DNA of 16,461 bases from CAYYWV01 sp964531525 (GCA_964531525.1 CAZHDF010000074.1:1-16461), one strand, 5' to 3'. Numbered from the stretch's first letter, positions 5,910-14,730 are shown. Program-made: numbers and translations. The notes: generated by a model not told the origin, from the letters alone.

Positions 5910-7352
5910 CTACCCCGCCGCGATCTCGAATTTCTCGCGCCCGCCGTCGGGCGCGGGGTTGAGCGCGAGCGCGCGGCCGAGCGCGCGTTCGAGCCCCGCG
6001 AAGGCCCCCCCGGGATCGGCGAGCAGGCGCGCGACCTCGGGCGCGGCGGTCACCGCGAGCGGGCCGGGGCGCGCGGTCCGGGCGGCGCGGGCGAGCGCGC
6101 GGGCGATCTCGTTGGCGACCGTTTCGGCCGATTTGGCGCGCCGTCGTTCGCCGGCCGCCGCGCGGGGCTCGCACAGAAGCTCGCTCAGGCTTGGCCCGGT
6201 CCGGCGCCGCGCGAGCTCGACGAGGCCGAGCCGCGAGAAGCCGAAGGCGCGGCCGGCGGCCGGGTCGGGCGCCAGCGCCTTGTTCAGCGCGGCGAGCACC
6301 CGGCGGCGGTGGTCGGCCCGGCGCATCCGCGCGAAGTCGACCGCCACCAGCCCGCCGATGCCGCGCAGGCGCAGCGCCGGCCCGATCTCGGCCGCCGCCT
6401 CGAGATTGGCGCGCAGCCGGGTCGTCTCGCCGCCCGCGCTGCCGCCGAGGCCGGTGTCGACGTCGATCGCCGTGAGCGCCTCGGTCTCCTCGATCGCGAT
6501 CCGCGCGCCCGAGGGCAGGGGGATCAGCGGCGAAAGCGCGGCTTCGATCGCGTCCTCGACGCCGAGGCGCTCGAACAGGGGCGCGCCGCCGTCGTCGATC
6601 TCGATCTCGGGCAGGGGCGTCGCGTCGTCTCCGAAGCGCGTCCGCGCCGCCCGCGCCGCGACCGCCGCCGCCCCGGCCTCGGCGACGATTTGCCGGAGAG
6701 ACGCGCCCGCTCGGTCGCGCAGCGCGCGGACCACGGGGTCGCCGTCGTCGTGAAGCCGGACGGGCGGCCGGGCCTCGGCGCGCGCCGCCTCGATCCCGTC
6801 CCAGAGCGCGTAGAGCGCGCGCGCATCGGCGGCGATCGCGTCCTCGGGCGCGCCGGTCGCGGCGGTGCGCGGCACCAAGCCGTCGCCCGGGCGGGCGAGG
6901 CGGCGGGCGATCCGCGTCAGCCGCGCGGCCTCGGCTTCGTCGGCGATCCGCCGCGAGGTCTGGATTCCCGGGCGGCCCGGGGCGAGGACGAGAAAGCGCC
7001 CGGGAAGCGCGAGATGCCGGGTGAGCTTGGGCCCCTTGTCGCCGACCGCGTCGCGCGCGACCTGAACGAGCACGGCCGCGCCTTCCTGGACATGATCGCC
7101 GATCGCGCCGGCGGGGGCTTGCGGGTCGGGCCGCGCGTCCTCGGCGTTGAGAAAGCCCGCGCACCCCGCGCCGATCTCGACGAAGGCGGCGTCGAGCCCC
7201 GGCGCGACGCGCGTCACCCGGCCGAGATAGACGCTGCCCACCCGGCTTTCGCGCCCGGCGCGGCGATAGAGAAGCTCGACCGTCCGGCCTTCGGCGATCA
7301 GGGCCACGCGCGTCTCGCCGGGGGTGGCGTCGACGGCGATCGTGTCGATCAT
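5910..7352 (-). CDS. Ribonuclease E/G family protein, short form
   Basis: This 480-residue endoribonuclease of the RNase E/G family cleaves single-stranded AU-rich RNA in rRNA/tRNA maturation and mRNA decay. An S1-like domain occupies about residues 36-115 (VGSVYLGRV, FVEIG, GFLNAED). VPRTAA (160-165) matches the 5'-monophosphate sensor segment containing Arg and Thr in RNase E. The two metal-binding aspartates are Asp297 in TAIDVDTG and Asp339 in LVAVDFARM, equivalent to Asp303 and Asp346 in E. coli RNase E. The Zn-link motif CPxC expected after about residue 390 is missing; only LCEP remains. There is no long disordered degradosome scaffold, so it is nearer RNase G in size. The ATG at 7352 overlaps the maf stop as ATGA, which implies translational coupling. 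The yacG gene that often follows in Alphaproteobacteria is absent here. Confidence 0.93.
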   Translation of the reverse strand: MIDTIAVDATPGETRVALIAEGRTVELLYRRAGRESRVGSVYLGRVTRVAPGLDAAFVEIGAGCAGFLNAEDARPDPQAPAGAIGDHVQEGAAVLVQVARDAVGDKGPKLTRHLALPGRFLVLAPGRPGIQTSRRIADEAEAARLTRIARRLARPGDGLVPRTAATGAPEDAIAADARALYALWDGIEAARAEARPPVRLHDDGDPVVRALRDRAGASLRQIVAEAGAAAVAARAARTRFGDDATPLPEIEIDDGGAPLFERLGVEDAIEAALSPLIPLPSGARIAIEETEALTAIDVDTGLGGSAGGETTRLRANLEAAAEIGPALRLRGIGGLVAVDFARMRRADHRRRVLAALNKALAPDPAAGRAFGFSRLGLVELARRRTGPSLSELLCEPRAAAGERRRAKSAETVANEIARALARAARTARPGPLAVTAAPEVARLLADPGGAFAGLERALGRALALNPAPDGGREKFEIAAG

Positions 7353-7972
7353 GGGGGGTCCGGGCATGGAAGCGGCGGCGCGCCCGGGCGGATGCCGCAG
7401 GCGGCGAGCAGCGTCGCGGTCTCGCAGAGCGCCAGGCCGACCACGTTGGAGTACGAGCCCTCGATCCAGGGGATCAGCGCCGCCGCGCGCCCCTGGATGG
7501 CGTAGCCTCCCGCCTTGCCACGCCATTCCCCGCTCGCGAGATAGGCGTCGATCTCGCCCGCCGCCAGGCGCTTGAAGCGGACGCGGGTGACGACCAGCCG
7601 GCGGTGCGCGCGGCCGTCCGCGCCGATCACGCAGACGCCGCCGAACACCCGGTGCCGGCGGCCCGACAGCAGCTCGAGACAGCGCCGCGCGGCGGCCTCG
7701 TCGTCGGGCTTGGGGAGGGCGCGGCGCCCGCGGGCGACCACCGTATCGGCACCGAGAACGACCATCCCCGGGTGGCTTTTCGCGACCGCGCGGGCCTTGG
7801 CCTCGGCGAGGCGGGCGGCGAGCGCGCGCGGCAACTCGCCGGGCCGCGCGGCCTCGTCGAAGGTCGCGGCCTCGACCCGGTCGGGCTCGATCCCGATCCG
7901 TCGCAGAAGTTCGAGCCGGCGCGGCGACGCGGAGGCCAGGACCAGGCCCGGCTTGCGCGTGTCCTCCGGCAT
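7349..7972 (-). CDS. maf: Maf-family nucleotide pyrophosphatase
   Basis: This 207-residue Maf protein hydrolyses non-canonical or canonical nucleoside triphosphates such as dTTP/UTP and so acts as a house-cleaning enzyme. The family signature SASPRR is at 14-19. The catalytic aspartate is Asp76 in GADTVV. The segment KAGGYAIQG (153-161) followed by GSYSNVVGL (172-180) is the pattern of the dTTP/UTP-type (YhdE-like) members. The usual LGKP loop reads LPKP here. It starts 11 bases after the infA stop and overlaps the RNase start by four bases (ATGA), so it is the middle gene of an infA-maf-RNase operon. Confidence 0.93.
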   Translation of the reverse strand: MPEDTRKPGLVLASASPRRLELLRRIGIEPDRVEAATFDEAARPGELPRALAARLAEAKARAVAKSHPGMVVLGADTVVARGRRALPKPDDEAAARRCLELLSGRRHRVFGGVCVIGADGRAHRRLVVTRVRFKRLAAGEIDAYLASGEWRGKAGGYAIQGRAAALIPWIEGSYSNVVGLALCETATLLAACGIRPGAPPLPCPDPP

Positions 7973-7983
7973 CGGCGGTGGGG

Positions 7984-8202
7984 CTATTTGTACCGGAAGG
8001 TGATCCGGCCCTTCGTCAGGTCGTAGGGCGTCATCTCGACGGTGACGCGATCGCCCGCGAGCACGCGAATGCGATTCTTGCGCATCTTGCCCGAGGTATG
8101 GGCAAGGATCTCGTGGTCATTGTCCAACTTGACCCGGAACATCGCATTCGGCAGCAGCTCGGTCACCGTGCCCGGGAACTCTAGGACATCCTCTTTCGCC
8201 AT
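7984..8202 (-). CDS. infA: Translation initiation factor IF-1
   Basis: This 72-residue protein is a full-length IF-1, an OB-fold protein that binds the A site of the 30S subunit during initiation. It shows the near-invariant MAKEDVLEFPG start, the AMFRVKLDN strand, ILAHTSGKMRKNRIRVL and the GRITFRYK end. The ATG at 8202 gives the standard length; the frame upstream to 8259 is noncoding. It is the first gene of the infA-maf-RNase E/G unit, with its own promoter about 30-57 bases upstream. In many Alphaproteobacteria the phosphatase gene sits close upstream; here a 2-kb AT-rich insert separates them. Confidence 0.98.
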   Translation of the reverse strand: MAKEDVLEFPGTVTELLPNAMFRVKLDNDHEILAHTSGKMRKNRIRVLAGDRVTVEMTPYDLTKGRITFRYK

Positions 8203-8231
8203 GCATCTTTGCCTTGTTCTGAACCGCGTAG

Positions 8232-8259
8232 AACATAGGGGAATTCGGGCCGAGGTCAA
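8232..8259 (-). promoter_or_regulatory. Candidate sigma-70 promoter of infA-maf-RNase E/G
   Basis: On the minus strand TTGACC (8254-8259) and TATGTT (8232-8237) are 16 bases apart and about 30 bases before the infA start. The promoter lies on the GC-rich, infA side of the insert, so infA expression would not depend on reading through the inserted genes. Confidence 0.65.
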
Positions 8260-8377
8260 GCGGGAGGGGGATCGCCGCGCGCTTGGTGCCGGTCGGGAAG
8301 GCGGCTACCGGGTCGCCCGCAACGAGCCGCCATGCCGCGTGGCTTGTCCGGAAGGGCAAAGGGTAAATTGCCATTTG

Positions 8378-8393
8378 TGCCCCCATGAGGGCA
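8378..8393 (-). terminator. Weak hairpin downstream of the TOPRIM-like gene
   Basis: TGCCC (8378-8382) and GGGCA (8389-8393) can pair around a six-base loop, about 40 bases beyond the TOPRIM-like stop codon. A second small inverted repeat (GGCAA 8355-8359, TTGCC 8368-8372) follows. No T-run is present, so termination is uncertain. Confidence 0.25.
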
Positions 8394-8432
8394 TAAAACT
8401 CATCCGCAGTACCGTCACAATTAACAAAATTC

Positions 8433-9143
8433 CTATATCTGAAAAAAATCAATAAGTACACTAACAACGCCACCTAAATTCTTAATCTCAGAAGAGTGCA
8501 GATCGACTATTTTTTTAAAATCTAGAGAATCAATCACCTTTTGCACAGTTTTTCTACTTTTATTATAGTGTATATTTACAATATTGTAAATTTTAGCTAA
8601 ATCGTCAGATGGAATTTCCCGGCTCTCCACGTTCTTATCGTTCGGAAAAAAACCCAGCTCACTTATGATGCGTTTTTTCGTAAGTCTGGAGTCTATTCGT
8701 AGAAAATGGGTATTCTCGGCCAAGAACCACGACTCTATTTCCATTATTGAAAGATAAAAATGAACGGGTATTTTTGTAAGAGTGATGATTGAAGATCTCA
8801 CACCGTCTTGAAGTTTTTTTATTTCATTTCTACTAAAGCTAGGCCTAACATCTCTAAGGCCAACGATCATTGAGTAATTACTTAAAACTAAGCTGTCAAA
8901 TCTATCTCTTATGTCCGAAATGACACCCCCATCTGACCCACTATCAACAATTAATACAAAATAATCTTCTCCAGTTCCAATTTTTTTTGCGTCTATTTCC
9001 ATAAATATTCTTTCGTATTTTCTTCCGAGATTTCCCCTTTTCGAGTTTATCTGTACATTTTTCTCTCCCGCACATGTCTCTACTAAAGCCTGAACAAACA
9101 ATTGTTCCGTTTGACCTTCGACGAAGAAAGCCAATTTTTTCAT
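8433..9143 (-). CDS. TOPRIM-like protein (DUF4276/RloB-like), putative defence effector
   Basis: This 236-residue protein opens with a strand ending in a conserved glutamate (FFVEGQTEQLF, Glu9), the first TOPRIM acidic position. It continues with FVLIVDSGSDGG (Asp67, Asp71), GLRDVRP (95-101) and MEIESWFLAEN (134-144). The last resembles the EIEAW-LLA helix of small TOPRIM-like partners of OLD/AAA ATPases (DUF4276, DUF4435, RloB groups). TOPRIM domains of this kind act as metal-dependent nucleases, so a toxic nuclease role released upon phage infection is plausible. The ATG at 9143 overlaps the ATPase stop as ATGA, implying coupled translation and a likely complex. No membrane segment is seen. 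The exact Pfam family is not certain and nuclease activity is inferred. Confidence 0.7.
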   Translation of the reverse strand: MKKLAFFVEGQTEQLFVQALVETCAGEKNVQINSKRGNLGRKYERIFMEIDAKKIGTGEDYFVLIVDSGSDGGVISDIRDRFDSLVLSNYSMIVGLRDVRPSFSRNEIKKLQDGVRSSIITLTKIPVHFYLSIMEIESWFLAENTHFLRIDSRLTKKRIISELGFFPNDKNVESREIPSDDLAKIYNIVNIHYNKSRKTVQKVIDSLDFKKIVDLHSSEIKNLGGVVSVLIDFFQI

Positions 9144-10300
9144 TTTTCAACTTCAGTAAACAAATATCCTGTCGAAAATAAGTCAAAATTACTCATGCCT
9201 GTAAAGCGAAATTTCTCAAATTTCTCTGCTGAGTTATGGATATTGTATCCTTTGACAGTGGATCCAGTTCGATTTAAAATCGTCCACATATCAAGAGGTA
9301 CTCGATTCATAACAAAACGGTCGTTCGAAGTCATTAATAGTTGAATGGAATACTTTTTTGCCTTCTCAATCAATAAATCAATAAGTTCACAGCTCCGCTC
9401 ATAGTCTAACCCCTCTCCAATATCATCTATAAGTAAACAGCTTGGGCTCATTGATTTTATACGATAATTTATTTGTATAATTATAGAAAGAGCTGCAAAC
9501 ATACCAGAAGAGATACTTATTTGCTCTGTATTGCATCGCAAATCTTTTTCTTTAACATATAGATTAAGTATTTTCCCTGGAAGTGGCGGCCAGGATGAAA
9601 CTGTTAAACCCGTTGGCGAATCAATGCCAATTTCCTCGATCGAGTAACCTATATTTTGCATATCTGAAATTACATTTGACGAGAAATCGTCGCTAAATTC
9701 CTTTACTCCCCTCTGAAAAACTTCAATAACGTTGGTTGAAGTATTTTTGGGATTGAAACTCGGCTTTTGCATTGGATCTTCTACCTTCACGGCGAGTGTT
9801 TGAGCAAAAGCCCTTCCAAACTGAAAGTGGAACGTTCTCTTCCCCCAGTCGACAAGTGGAATGAAATAATTATGCTGGATTTTATCCTGTCGTGCCACTG
9901 CGGCAATCTGGTCTGGTGGAGACTGAAATTCCATTTGTTTCTTGGATTTTTCTGCCCATAGTTTCCCCGCTCCACCCTTACTTCGTTCCAATAGTATTTT
10001 CTGTCTCCCTCTCCGAATTCTTACAAGTTTCTCAGAGATAACTTCCTTGTTTTTTATTCTTAATTTATAATCATAATTATAATCATCATCTATGAATTCC
10101 GTATTCCAAGACGCTTCATCTATTATCTGACTTTGGCTGGATAGTAAATTCGACAATGCATTGATAATATTTAGTGAACGAGATTTCCCCACCGCGTTTT
10201 TGCCAACTAACAGATTGATATCCCCGAGAACAAGTTTATCAAGTTTCCATTCGCGCGGATCTCGAGAATGTTCGGAGTATGAAATCGCAGATAATTTCAT
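9140..10300 (-). CDS. ABC/OLD-type AAA ATPase of a two-gene putative defence system
   Basis: This 386-residue ATPase has an ABC-type head split by a long middle insertion. Walker A is GKNAVGKS (33-40), the signature is ISISSGMFAAL (261-271), and Walker B plus D-loop are CLLIDDIGEGLD (288-299). Residue 293, the usual catalytic glutamate, is Asp. The switch position in LLMTSNDRF (321-329) is Asn326 rather than His. The C-terminus (KFRFTGMSNFDLFS, 363-376) appears to be a family-specific tail. Such ATPases sense infection and control a partner nuclease in OLD/Gabija-, PARIS- and RloAB-like systems. I chose the ATG at 10300 because the ATPase fold begins there; the frame is open to a TTG at 10378. 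It overlaps the TOPRIM-like gene by four bases. Its composition is AT-rich, unlike the chromosome. I cannot name the system. Confidence 0.8.
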   Translation of the reverse strand: MKLSAISYSEHSRDPREWKLDKLVLGDINLLVGKNAVGKSRSLNIINALSNLLSSQSQIIDEASWNTEFIDDDYNYDYKLRIKNKEVISEKLVRIRRGRQKILLERSKGGAGKLWAEKSKKQMEFQSPPDQIAAVARQDKIQHNYFIPLVDWGKRTFHFQFGRAFAQTLAVKVEDPMQKPSFNPKNTSTNVIEVFQRGVKEFSDDFSSNVISDMQNIGYSIEEIGIDSPTGLTVSSWPPLPGKILNLYVKEKDLRCNTEQISISSGMFAALSIIIQINYRIKSMSPSCLLIDDIGEGLDYERSCELIDLLIEKAKKYSIQLLMTSNDRFVMNRVPLDMWTILNRTGSTVKGYNIHNSAEKFEKFRFTGMSNFDLFSTGYLFTEVEK

Positions 10301-10379
10301 TTCTGAGATCGAGGGTTTTGTGGTTGCCTGCCGGCGGGAAAGAACGCGGACGAGAATATACCATGCTCGAAGCAACAAG

Positions 10380-10396
10380 GAAATTCGCAGAATTTC
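10380..10396 (-). promoter_or_regulatory. Perfect dyad upstream of the ATPase operon, candidate operator
   Basis: GAAATTC and GAATTTC form a perfect 7-bp inverted repeat around a three-base spacer, 80-96 bases upstream of the ATPase ATG. The odd-spaced symmetric form suggests a dimeric repressor site, but no regulator gene is in the insert. The core promoter could not be picked out with confidence. Confidence 0.45.
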
Positions 10397-10550
10397 TGGA
10401 GTTGGGAATACACCTGGGCTTCTAATTTCGTTGAGCCTCTAGTTCTCATCCTGATTATTCTGGGGCACCCGGAGGGCTGGATCGACCGTCCGCCTCCCCA
10501 ATGTGAAAACGCAGCAATACCACCCAACCCCCGCTCATAACCCACGCCCC

Positions 10551-10994
10551 CTAAACCACCGGCGGCGGGCGGCGGCCGAAGCGGGTTTCGATCTTTTCGA
10601 TCAACTGGTCGCGCACGGCGCGGTAGGCGTCGAGGCGGGTTTCACGGCTGCCCTCGACGATCGAGGGGTCGAAGGTGTGCCAGAACTCGACCTCGCAGGC
10701 CATCGAGCGAGTCATCTCGACCGCGTGGTGCTGGGCCTCGGGCGAGAGCGCGATCACGAGGTCGAAGGACTCGTCCTCGAGCTCGTCGAAGGTCTTGCCC
10801 CGGTGGCGGCTGAGATCGATGCCGATCTCGTCCATCGCCGCGACCGCGAAGCCGTCGACCTCGGCGGCGCGCACGCCGACCGAATCGACGAACACCAGGT
10901 GGCCGTAGAAATGCTTCATGATCGCCTCGGCCATGGGCGAGCGCACGGCGTTCATGGTGCAGGCGAACAGGACCGCGCCGGGGAGGTCGCCCAT
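10551..10994 (-). CDS. Low-molecular-weight phosphatase family protein
   Basis: This 147-residue protein has the low-molecular-weight tyrosine phosphatase/arsenate-reductase-like fold. The P-loop CTMNAVRS at 12-19 fits C-x5-R-S, with Cys12 as nucleophile and Arg18 as phosphate binder. The general acid loop is probably Asp109-Pro110 in WHTFDPSIV. Members of this alphaproteobacterial subgroup lie in the murA-hisD-UPF0262-infA neighbourhood and are not characterised; a tyrosine phosphatase or arsenate reductase role cannot be chosen from sequence. It starts six bases after the UPF0262 stop and is the last gene of the operon before the AT-rich insert. Confidence 0.88.
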   Translation of the reverse strand: MGDLPGAVLFACTMNAVRSPMAEAIMKHFYGHLVFVDSVGVRAAEVDGFAVAAMDEIGIDLSRHRGKTFDELEDESFDLVIALSPEAQHHAVEMTRSMACEVEFWHTFDPSIVEGSRETRLDAYRAVRDQLIEKIETRFGRRPPPVV

Positions 10995-11000
10995 CGCCGG

Positions 11001-11489
11001 TCAGCCGCGGATATGCAGGACGCAGAGAAGCGTGAACAGGCGCCGCGCGGTTTCGAGGTCGAGCTCGATCTTGTCGGCCAGGCGCTCGCGCAGCAGTTCC
11101 GAGCCCTCGTCGTGAAGCCCGCGCCGGCCCATGTCGATGGCCTCGATCTGCGACGGGGTGGCGCGCTTGATGGCCTCGAAATAGCTGCCGCAGATCGTGA
11201 AATAGTCCTTGATGAGGCTGCGGAACGGCCGGATCGGCAGAACCACGCGCTCGAGCGCCGCGCCACCCGCGCCGGTGATGTTGAACACCAGCCGGTTGTC
11301 CTCGATCGCGAGATGCAGGGTGTAGGGGCCCCGGTCGTCGCCGAGGGGGGCGAAATGGTTGTTCTCCAGAAGATCGAAGATGGCGACCCGGCGCTCGTGC
11401 TCGATCTCGGCCGAGCGGCGGATCACGCTGTGCTCGTCGAGCGTGATATCGGCGATCCTCTGTCGCGAGCGCGCCGGGGTGTCGGCCAT
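11001..11489 (-). CDS. UPF0262 family protein
   Basis: This 162-residue protein matches UPF0262, a conserved alphaproteobacterial family of unknown function normally found next to hisD. Recognisable stretches are IADITLDE (12-19), EIEHERRVAIFDLLE (28-42), LPIRPFRSLIKDYF (83-96) and IDMGRRGLHDEGS (117-129). It has no signal peptide or membrane segment. Its ATG is one base from the hisD stop and its stop is six bases before the phosphatase gene, so it is firmly inside the operon. No biochemical role is known to me. Confidence 0.92.
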   Translation of the reverse strand: MADTPARSRQRIADITLDEHSVIRRSAEIEHERRVAIFDLLENNHFAPLGDDRGPYTLHLAIEDNRLVFNITGAGGAALERVVLPIRPFRSLIKDYFTICGSYFEAIKRATPSQIEAIDMGRRGLHDEGSELLRERLADKIELDLETARRLFTLLCVLHIRG

Positions 11490-11490
11490 G

Positions 11491-12795
11491 TCAGCTCTCG
11501 CCGCGCCCGCCCAGCCGGATGCGCACCGAGAGCGCGTGCGCGCCCAGCCCCTCGGCGGTCGCGAGCGTTTCCGCCGCCGGGCCGATCGCGGCGAGGCTCG
11601 ACGGATCGCATTGGACGAAGGTCGTGCGTTTCATGAAGTCGAGCACCGAAAGGCCCGAGGCGAAGCGCGCCGCGCCGTCGGTCGGCAGCACGTGATTGGG
11701 GCCGGCGACGTAATCGCCGATCGCCTCGGGCGTATGGCGGCCGAGGAACATGGCGCCCGCGTTGCGGACCCGCTCGGCGAGCGCGTCGGGCGCCGCGGTG
11801 GCGATCTCGAGATGCTCGGGCGCGAGACGGTCGACGATCGCCGGGGCCTCGTCGAGGTTGTCCAGGAGGATGACCGCGCCGTTGGCGCGCCAGCTCTCGC
11901 CCGCCACGGCGGCGCGCGCGAGGGTTTCGAGATGGCGCGCGAGCGCCGCCTCGACCGCGTCCGCGAAGGCGGCGTCGTCGGTCAGCAGGATCGCCTGCGC
12001 GGCCACGTCGTGCTCGGCCTGGGACAGGAGATCGGCGGCGATCCAGGTGGGGTCGTTGCCGCGATCGGCGATCACGACGATCTCGGACGGCCCGGCGATG
12101 GTGTCGATGCCGACCGCGCCGAACACCCGGCGCTTGGCCGCCGCGACATAGGCGTTGCCCGGGCCGACGATCTTGTCGACCGGCGCGACCGTCGCGGTCC
12201 CGTAGGCGAGCGCCGCGACCGCCTGCGCCCCGCCCAGGCGATAGATCTCGTCGACCCCGGCGATCTCGGCGGCGGCGATCACCGCCGGGTTGAGCACCCC
12301 GTCGGGGGTCGGCACCACCATGGCCAGCCGCGCGACCCCGGCGATGCGCGCGGGCAGCGCGTTCATCAGCACCGAGCTCGGATAGGCCGCCGTGCCGCCC
12401 GGAACGTACAGCCCGACCGCGCCGATCGCGGTCCAGCGCGCCCCCAGGCGCACGCCGATCTCGTCGCGGTAGTCGAGGGCGTCGGGAAGTTGGCGGCGGT
12501 GATAGGCGGTGATCCGCTCGGCGGCTTGTTCGAGCGCGGCGCGCACCTCGGCCGGGCATCGGCGCGCCGCCCCGGCGATCTCGGCGGCGCTCAGGCGGAA
12601 GGCGGCGGGCGCGAGCGTCAGCCGGTCGTAGCGCGCCGTGTACTCGGCGAGCGCCGCGTCGCCGCGCGCGCGCACCTCGGCGACGATGCGGGCGACGTCG
12701 GCGTCGACATCGTCCTCGCGGGCGCGTTTAACCGCGAGAAACTCGGCGAAGGCCGCCGCGAAGCCGGGGTCCCGGGTATCAAGCCTTCGGGCCAT
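11491..12795 (-). CDS. hisD: Histidinol dehydrogenase
   Basis: This 434-residue enzyme catalyses the last two steps of histidine synthesis, oxidising L-histidinol to L-histidine with two NAD+. The zinc ligands Gln259, His262, Asp361 and His420, and the catalytic pair Glu327-His328 (APEHLE), are all present at almost the E. coli numbering. The NAD-binding region includes GLYVPGGTAAYPS (128-140) and GPGNAYVA (211-218). Length is normal for the family. Its start overlaps the end of hisG by 17 bases, and UPF0262 follows after one base. Confidence 0.97.
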   Translation of the reverse strand: MARRLDTRDPGFAAAFAEFLAVKRAREDDVDADVARIVAEVRARGDAALAEYTARYDRLTLAPAAFRLSAAEIAGAARRCPAEVRAALEQAAERITAYHRRQLPDALDYRDEIGVRLGARWTAIGAVGLYVPGGTAAYPSSVLMNALPARIAGVARLAMVVPTPDGVLNPAVIAAAEIAGVDEIYRLGGAQAVAALAYGTATVAPVDKIVGPGNAYVAAAKRRVFGAVGIDTIAGPSEIVVIADRGNDPTWIAADLLSQAEHDVAAQAILLTDDAAFADAVEAALARHLETLARAAVAGESWRANGAVILLDNLDEAPAIVDRLAPEHLEIATAAPDALAERVRNAGAMFLGRHTPEAIGDYVAGPNHVLPTDGAARFASGLSVLDFMKRTTFVQCDPSSLAAIGPAAETLATAEGLGAHALSVRIRLGGRGES

Positions 12796-13441
12796 CGAGA
12801 ACCTCGCTGATCCGCTCGATCCAGCCGCCGACCGTGTCGGCGCGGGTCTTGAGCGCGGTGCGGTTGACCATCAGCCGCGCGGTGACGTCGGCGATCTTCT
12901 CGACCTCGACCAGGCCGTTGGCGGCGAGCGTCGCCCCGCTCGAGACCAGATCGACGATCCGCCGGCAGAGCCCGAGCGACGGCGCGAGCTCGACCGCGCC
13001 GTGGAGCTTGATGCATTCGGCCTGCACGCCGCGGGCGGCGAAGTGGCGGCGCGCGATGGTCGGATACTTGGTGGCGATCCGCACGTGGCTCCAGCTCGCC
13101 GGGTCGTCGTCGTCGGCCATCGCGGCGGGCTCGGCGACCACGACGCGGCAATGGCCGACGCCGAGATCGAGCGGCGCGTAGACCTCGGCGTAGTCGAACT
13201 CCATCAGCACGTCCTCGCCGGCGACCCCCAACTGCGCCGCGCCGAAGGCGACGAAGGTGGCGACGTCGAAGGCGCGCACGCGCACGATGGTCACGTCGTC
13301 GCGGTTGGTCGCGAAGCGCAGCCGCCGGTCGCCGGGGTCGTCGAAGGCGGGTTCGGGCTCGATCCCGGCGCGGCGCAAAAGCGGCATCACCTCGCCCAGA
13401 ATTCGCCCCGCCGGCAGCGCGATGACCAGGGGCTCGGCCAT
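12779..13441 (-). CDS. hisG: ATP phosphoribosyltransferase, short form
   Basis: This 220-residue protein is the short form of HisG, which condenses ATP and PRPP in the first committed step of histidine synthesis. Short HisG lacks the C-terminal regulatory domain and normally needs HisZ as partner; no hisZ is in this window. GVAGEDVLMEFDYAEVY (72-88), KYPTIARRHF (125-134), and DLVSSGATLAANGLVEV (164-180) holding the PRPP-binding segment are typical. The N-terminal motif usually read as LPKGRL is LPAGRIL here, so the lysine is replaced by Ala11. The ATG at 13441 lies two bases after the murA stop, and the gene's end overlaps hisD by 17 bases. Confidence 0.95.
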   Translation of the reverse strand: MAEPLVIALPAGRILGEVMPLLRRAGIEPEPAFDDPGDRRLRFATNRDDVTIVRVRAFDVATFVAFGAAQLGVAGEDVLMEFDYAEVYAPLDLGVGHCRVVVAEPAAMADDDDPASWSHVRIATKYPTIARRHFAARGVQAECIKLHGAVELAPSLGLCRRIVDLVSSGATLAANGLVEVEKIADVTARLMVNRTALKTRADTVGGWIERISEVLDGPKA

Positions 13442-13443
13442 GG

Positions 13444-14730
<1,287 letters not shown>

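Larger units (their letters stand above)
8395..10450. mobile_element. AT-rich acquired insert carrying an ATPase/TOPRIM gene pair
   Basis: Base composition switches abruptly from the strongly GC-rich host to clearly AT-rich sequence near 8395 and back near 10450. Codon use inside (many AAA, AAT, ATA, TTT) is unlike all neighbours. The segment holds only the two coupled genes and their upstream region. I found no integrase, transposase, terminal inverted repeat or convincing target duplication, so the mode of entry is not visible and the boundaries are approximate. It sits between the phosphatase and infA genes without breaking either. Confidence 0.75.

Noticed and set aside
8433..10300. Assignment of the ATPase/TOPRIM pair to PARIS, Gabija or a retron
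   Set aside because: The architecture is similar, but the motif details do not let me name a system by eye. No reverse transcriptase, helicase or msr-msd-like RNA is present.
8395..10450. Transposon or insertion-sequence ends flanking the AT-rich insert
   Set aside because: I found no terminal inverted repeats or matching target duplication. A shared CTCATCC near both sides is too short to mean anything.
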